DNA of 64,000 nucleotides from Micropterus salmoides (taxonomy: Eukaryota > Chordata > Actinopteri > Centrarchiformes > Centrarchidae): NCBI RefSeq assembly GCF_014851395.1, contig NW_024041373.1, positions 3,221,429 through 3,285,428 of the forward strand, read 5' to 3'. This document shows positions 40,801 to 43,800 of the stretch, one piece after another. The position numbers were made by a program, and so were the translations under genes. The notes under the pieces are model-generated. The model had not been told where the DNA came from. It did no database searches and was given only the letters and a program-made list of their open reading frames with translations. Each line of letters opens with the position of its first letter. Positions within the stretch are counted from its first letter, which is position 1.

Positions 40801-43800
40801 TCAGAAGTTGGTAAATTGCTGAGAAGTGTTTTATGTGTGGTTGACACTGTTGAGAAAGAACAATGCCAACATCCCTCCAGAGGAAATGGCGACAACAAGC
40901 ATGGAAGTTGTGCTGAAAACCTCCAACATCCAGACGCTGAAACTGGAGCCAGCCAAATGTCAGAAGTGATATAAAACACTAATCCTTCTCTTGGCACACA
41001 GTCTATACAAGTGGTGTCAAAAGGAGGGGTTGGGGGAGCATTGTTAAAATATCACTGAGCAAAGGAGAGGCTCAATATGTGTGTGTGCGCCTGAGGGTAT
41101 GTGAGCAAAGTCAATAGGGGGTTGAACCGACTGCGACATAAAGCAGTTTAAGTAATATCAAACTCTGGTCACAAAAATCAAAGACGTGGCGTGAGTGAGA
41201 GTGAGCAGAGAGGGCAGAGTGGCTGGTTTTTAAGTGTGCGACACACAAAAAGCTCTCTAGCTGCACTCAGCACGAGGGCCAATACATCTTTAGAAACCAA
41301 ACAAAGGGACTGCTGCTTTTTCCATGGTCAGGGAAGAAAATTAGTTTGTTCACCTGTTCATCTTCTGAATAGCACAAGATCACCTTTCAGCCAGGCTGCT
41401 CTGCTCTTAGCTTTGGCAACACAGTCCATGCGCACAATAGTAAATGCATGGAATACAGGTATTTATTGGATTGTTTTTTCTTGATGTTAAGTGGTCCATG
41501 TACTTGGCGGTCAACGGATTTTCATTTTGAATTCTTTTTTTAATTTCAAGATGGAAAACGTAAAAAAAAAAAAAAAAAAGACCCAACGGTCAGAAGAAAG
41601 GAAATAAATCCAAACAGCTACCAAAACTTCCTAACATTACTGAAACACAACAAACTCCTCTCTCCAACTCAGAAAGCAAGCAGGCTAAGAAAAAGACTAT
41701 CAACCACCTAGCGGCTAGCGATGTGAGAGGGCACCAACCTGTCACCCAAAGCAGTCATTCCCTTAATTATGCAAAACTTTAATTTTATTTATTTAAAATG
41801 TATTGCCAATTTTCATGAAAGGGGAATTAGCTACATAGAGACCAAAACAGTTTTTTGTACCATATTATATATATATAATATATATATACATACACACATA
41901 CACACACATACATACATATACACNNNNNNNNNNNNNNNNNNNNNNNNNNNNNNNNNNNNNNNNNNNNNNNNNNNNNNNNNNNNNNNNNNNNNNNNNNNNN
42001 NNNNNNNNNNNNNNNNNNNNNNNNNNNNNNNNNNNNNNNNNNNNNNNNNNNNNNNNNNNNNNNNNNNNNNNNNNNNNNNNNNNNNNNNNNNNNNNNNNNN
42101 NNNNNNNNNNNNNNNNNNNNNNNNNNNNNNNNNNNNNNNNNNNNNNNNNNNNNNNNNNNNNNNNNNNNNNNNNNNNNNNNNNNNNNNNNNNNNNNNNNNN
42201 NNNNNNNNNNNNNNNNNNNNNNNNNNNNNNNNNNNNNNNNNNNNNNNNNNNNNNNNNNNNNNNNNNNNNNNNNNNNNNNNNNNNNNNNNNNNNNNNNNNN
42301 NNNNNNNNNNNNNNNNNNNNNNNNNNNNNNNNNNNNNNNNNNNNNNNNNNNNNNNNNNNNNNNNNNNNNNNNNNNNNNNNNNNNNNNNNNNNNNNNNNNN
42401 NNNNNNNNNNNNNNNNNNNNNNNATATATATACACATACACACACATATACATAATATATATATAGTTTACATGTTCCTTCTCACAAGTGTTTTATTACT
42501 GTTAGGTGCATAAACTGCTTTCAAACCTGTTTTAACGTTTTTTTCAGCAAAGGGTCAGAAAAAGACAAATATGTGGAGGAGCTCAGCTCTGACATAGACA
42601 ACAGGGGAGAAGCTGCAGCATCATATTAAATTACACCGAAACAATGGTTAATTATTTTTTTCCACTTGTGGAAATCTAGTGGCTAGATTTACTTGCCCGA
42701 TGTGGCATTTCACTTTTTGTTGAGCCCTGTAAGGGTGATGGGGATTTTTGTCTATGGAGTACTGCTCTTTTCTTTCTTAAACTACAGTGTTGCTGCTCAT
42801 GGTAATTATATACTTCTTTTTTATTTTATTCAAGATTAACAATTTATTCAACAAAAATCAAAGGCAGGCTACAGCTGTACTCTAAGATCATCTCTTCTGG
42901 CAGTGGCTGCAGCTTAAGCCTCAGCTGAGCCTTGCTCTGAGCCCTATGTGGGCTAGTGACCATGCAGCTGCTAGCAGAACAGTGAGGGGCTTTGCTGACT
43001 ACTGGGCAGGAGAAACAGGGAGAACGAAGGAAGAACAGAGGAGGAGAGATGAGCAGTGGGAAAAGAGAGGATAGAGCAAAGATCTGGATATCTGTCAGCA
43101 CCGAAGCTTAGTTTACTTCTCACTCCATGCCAGTAGACCTCAGGCCACAGATTGAGAGGAATTGCCTCACACTAAATGAAATGTGTGAGTGAAATGAGTG
43201 GGTGTGTGTGGGAGACGATTTCCTTTCCCTTGGGCCCTAGTGTGGGGACACTTTGGCAGGACAATGTTCAGGGTGACACTGAAGGGGAGGATCACGTTCA
43301 TCACAATACCCAGGATAAAGAACACAAGGCGGTGGTTTTCTCATTGCAGATTAAGAGAGGGATGATGAGCAAACCTAAACTGACCCTAAACGTCAACACA
43401 CTCCAATCTTTGCTGAAAGCTTGCAACTCAAAGTGGAACATGAAACAGCAAATATCACAGTGCAGTAGCAACATCATGTCCACTTACAGATGCCCATCAG
43501 ACAGCATGTCTTCCTGCAGGTCGATAAAATTAATAGATCTGAAGATGAGTTAAGTTACAGTATTGAAGAATCTAGCCATAGCCATGAAAAATGTTCAAAC
43601 AAGACTCAGATTTTTGTATTTTTTCCTAGCCAGGAGATGGCAGTACTTGACAAGACCAGTATTGTTGTATTTTATGGCCATTTACCAATCATATCTACTC
43701 AGCTCGCATGAAGACAATGACAGTTTGCTATAAACTAAGTTCAGGTCTGATTTTAGCTTAAAAAAAACTATTTGGCAGGCACTGATGAATAGTCACCGCA

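Noticed and set aside
41769..42455. Long apparent ORFs across 41.8-42.5 kb.
   Set aside because: They consist of translated N characters and microsatellite.
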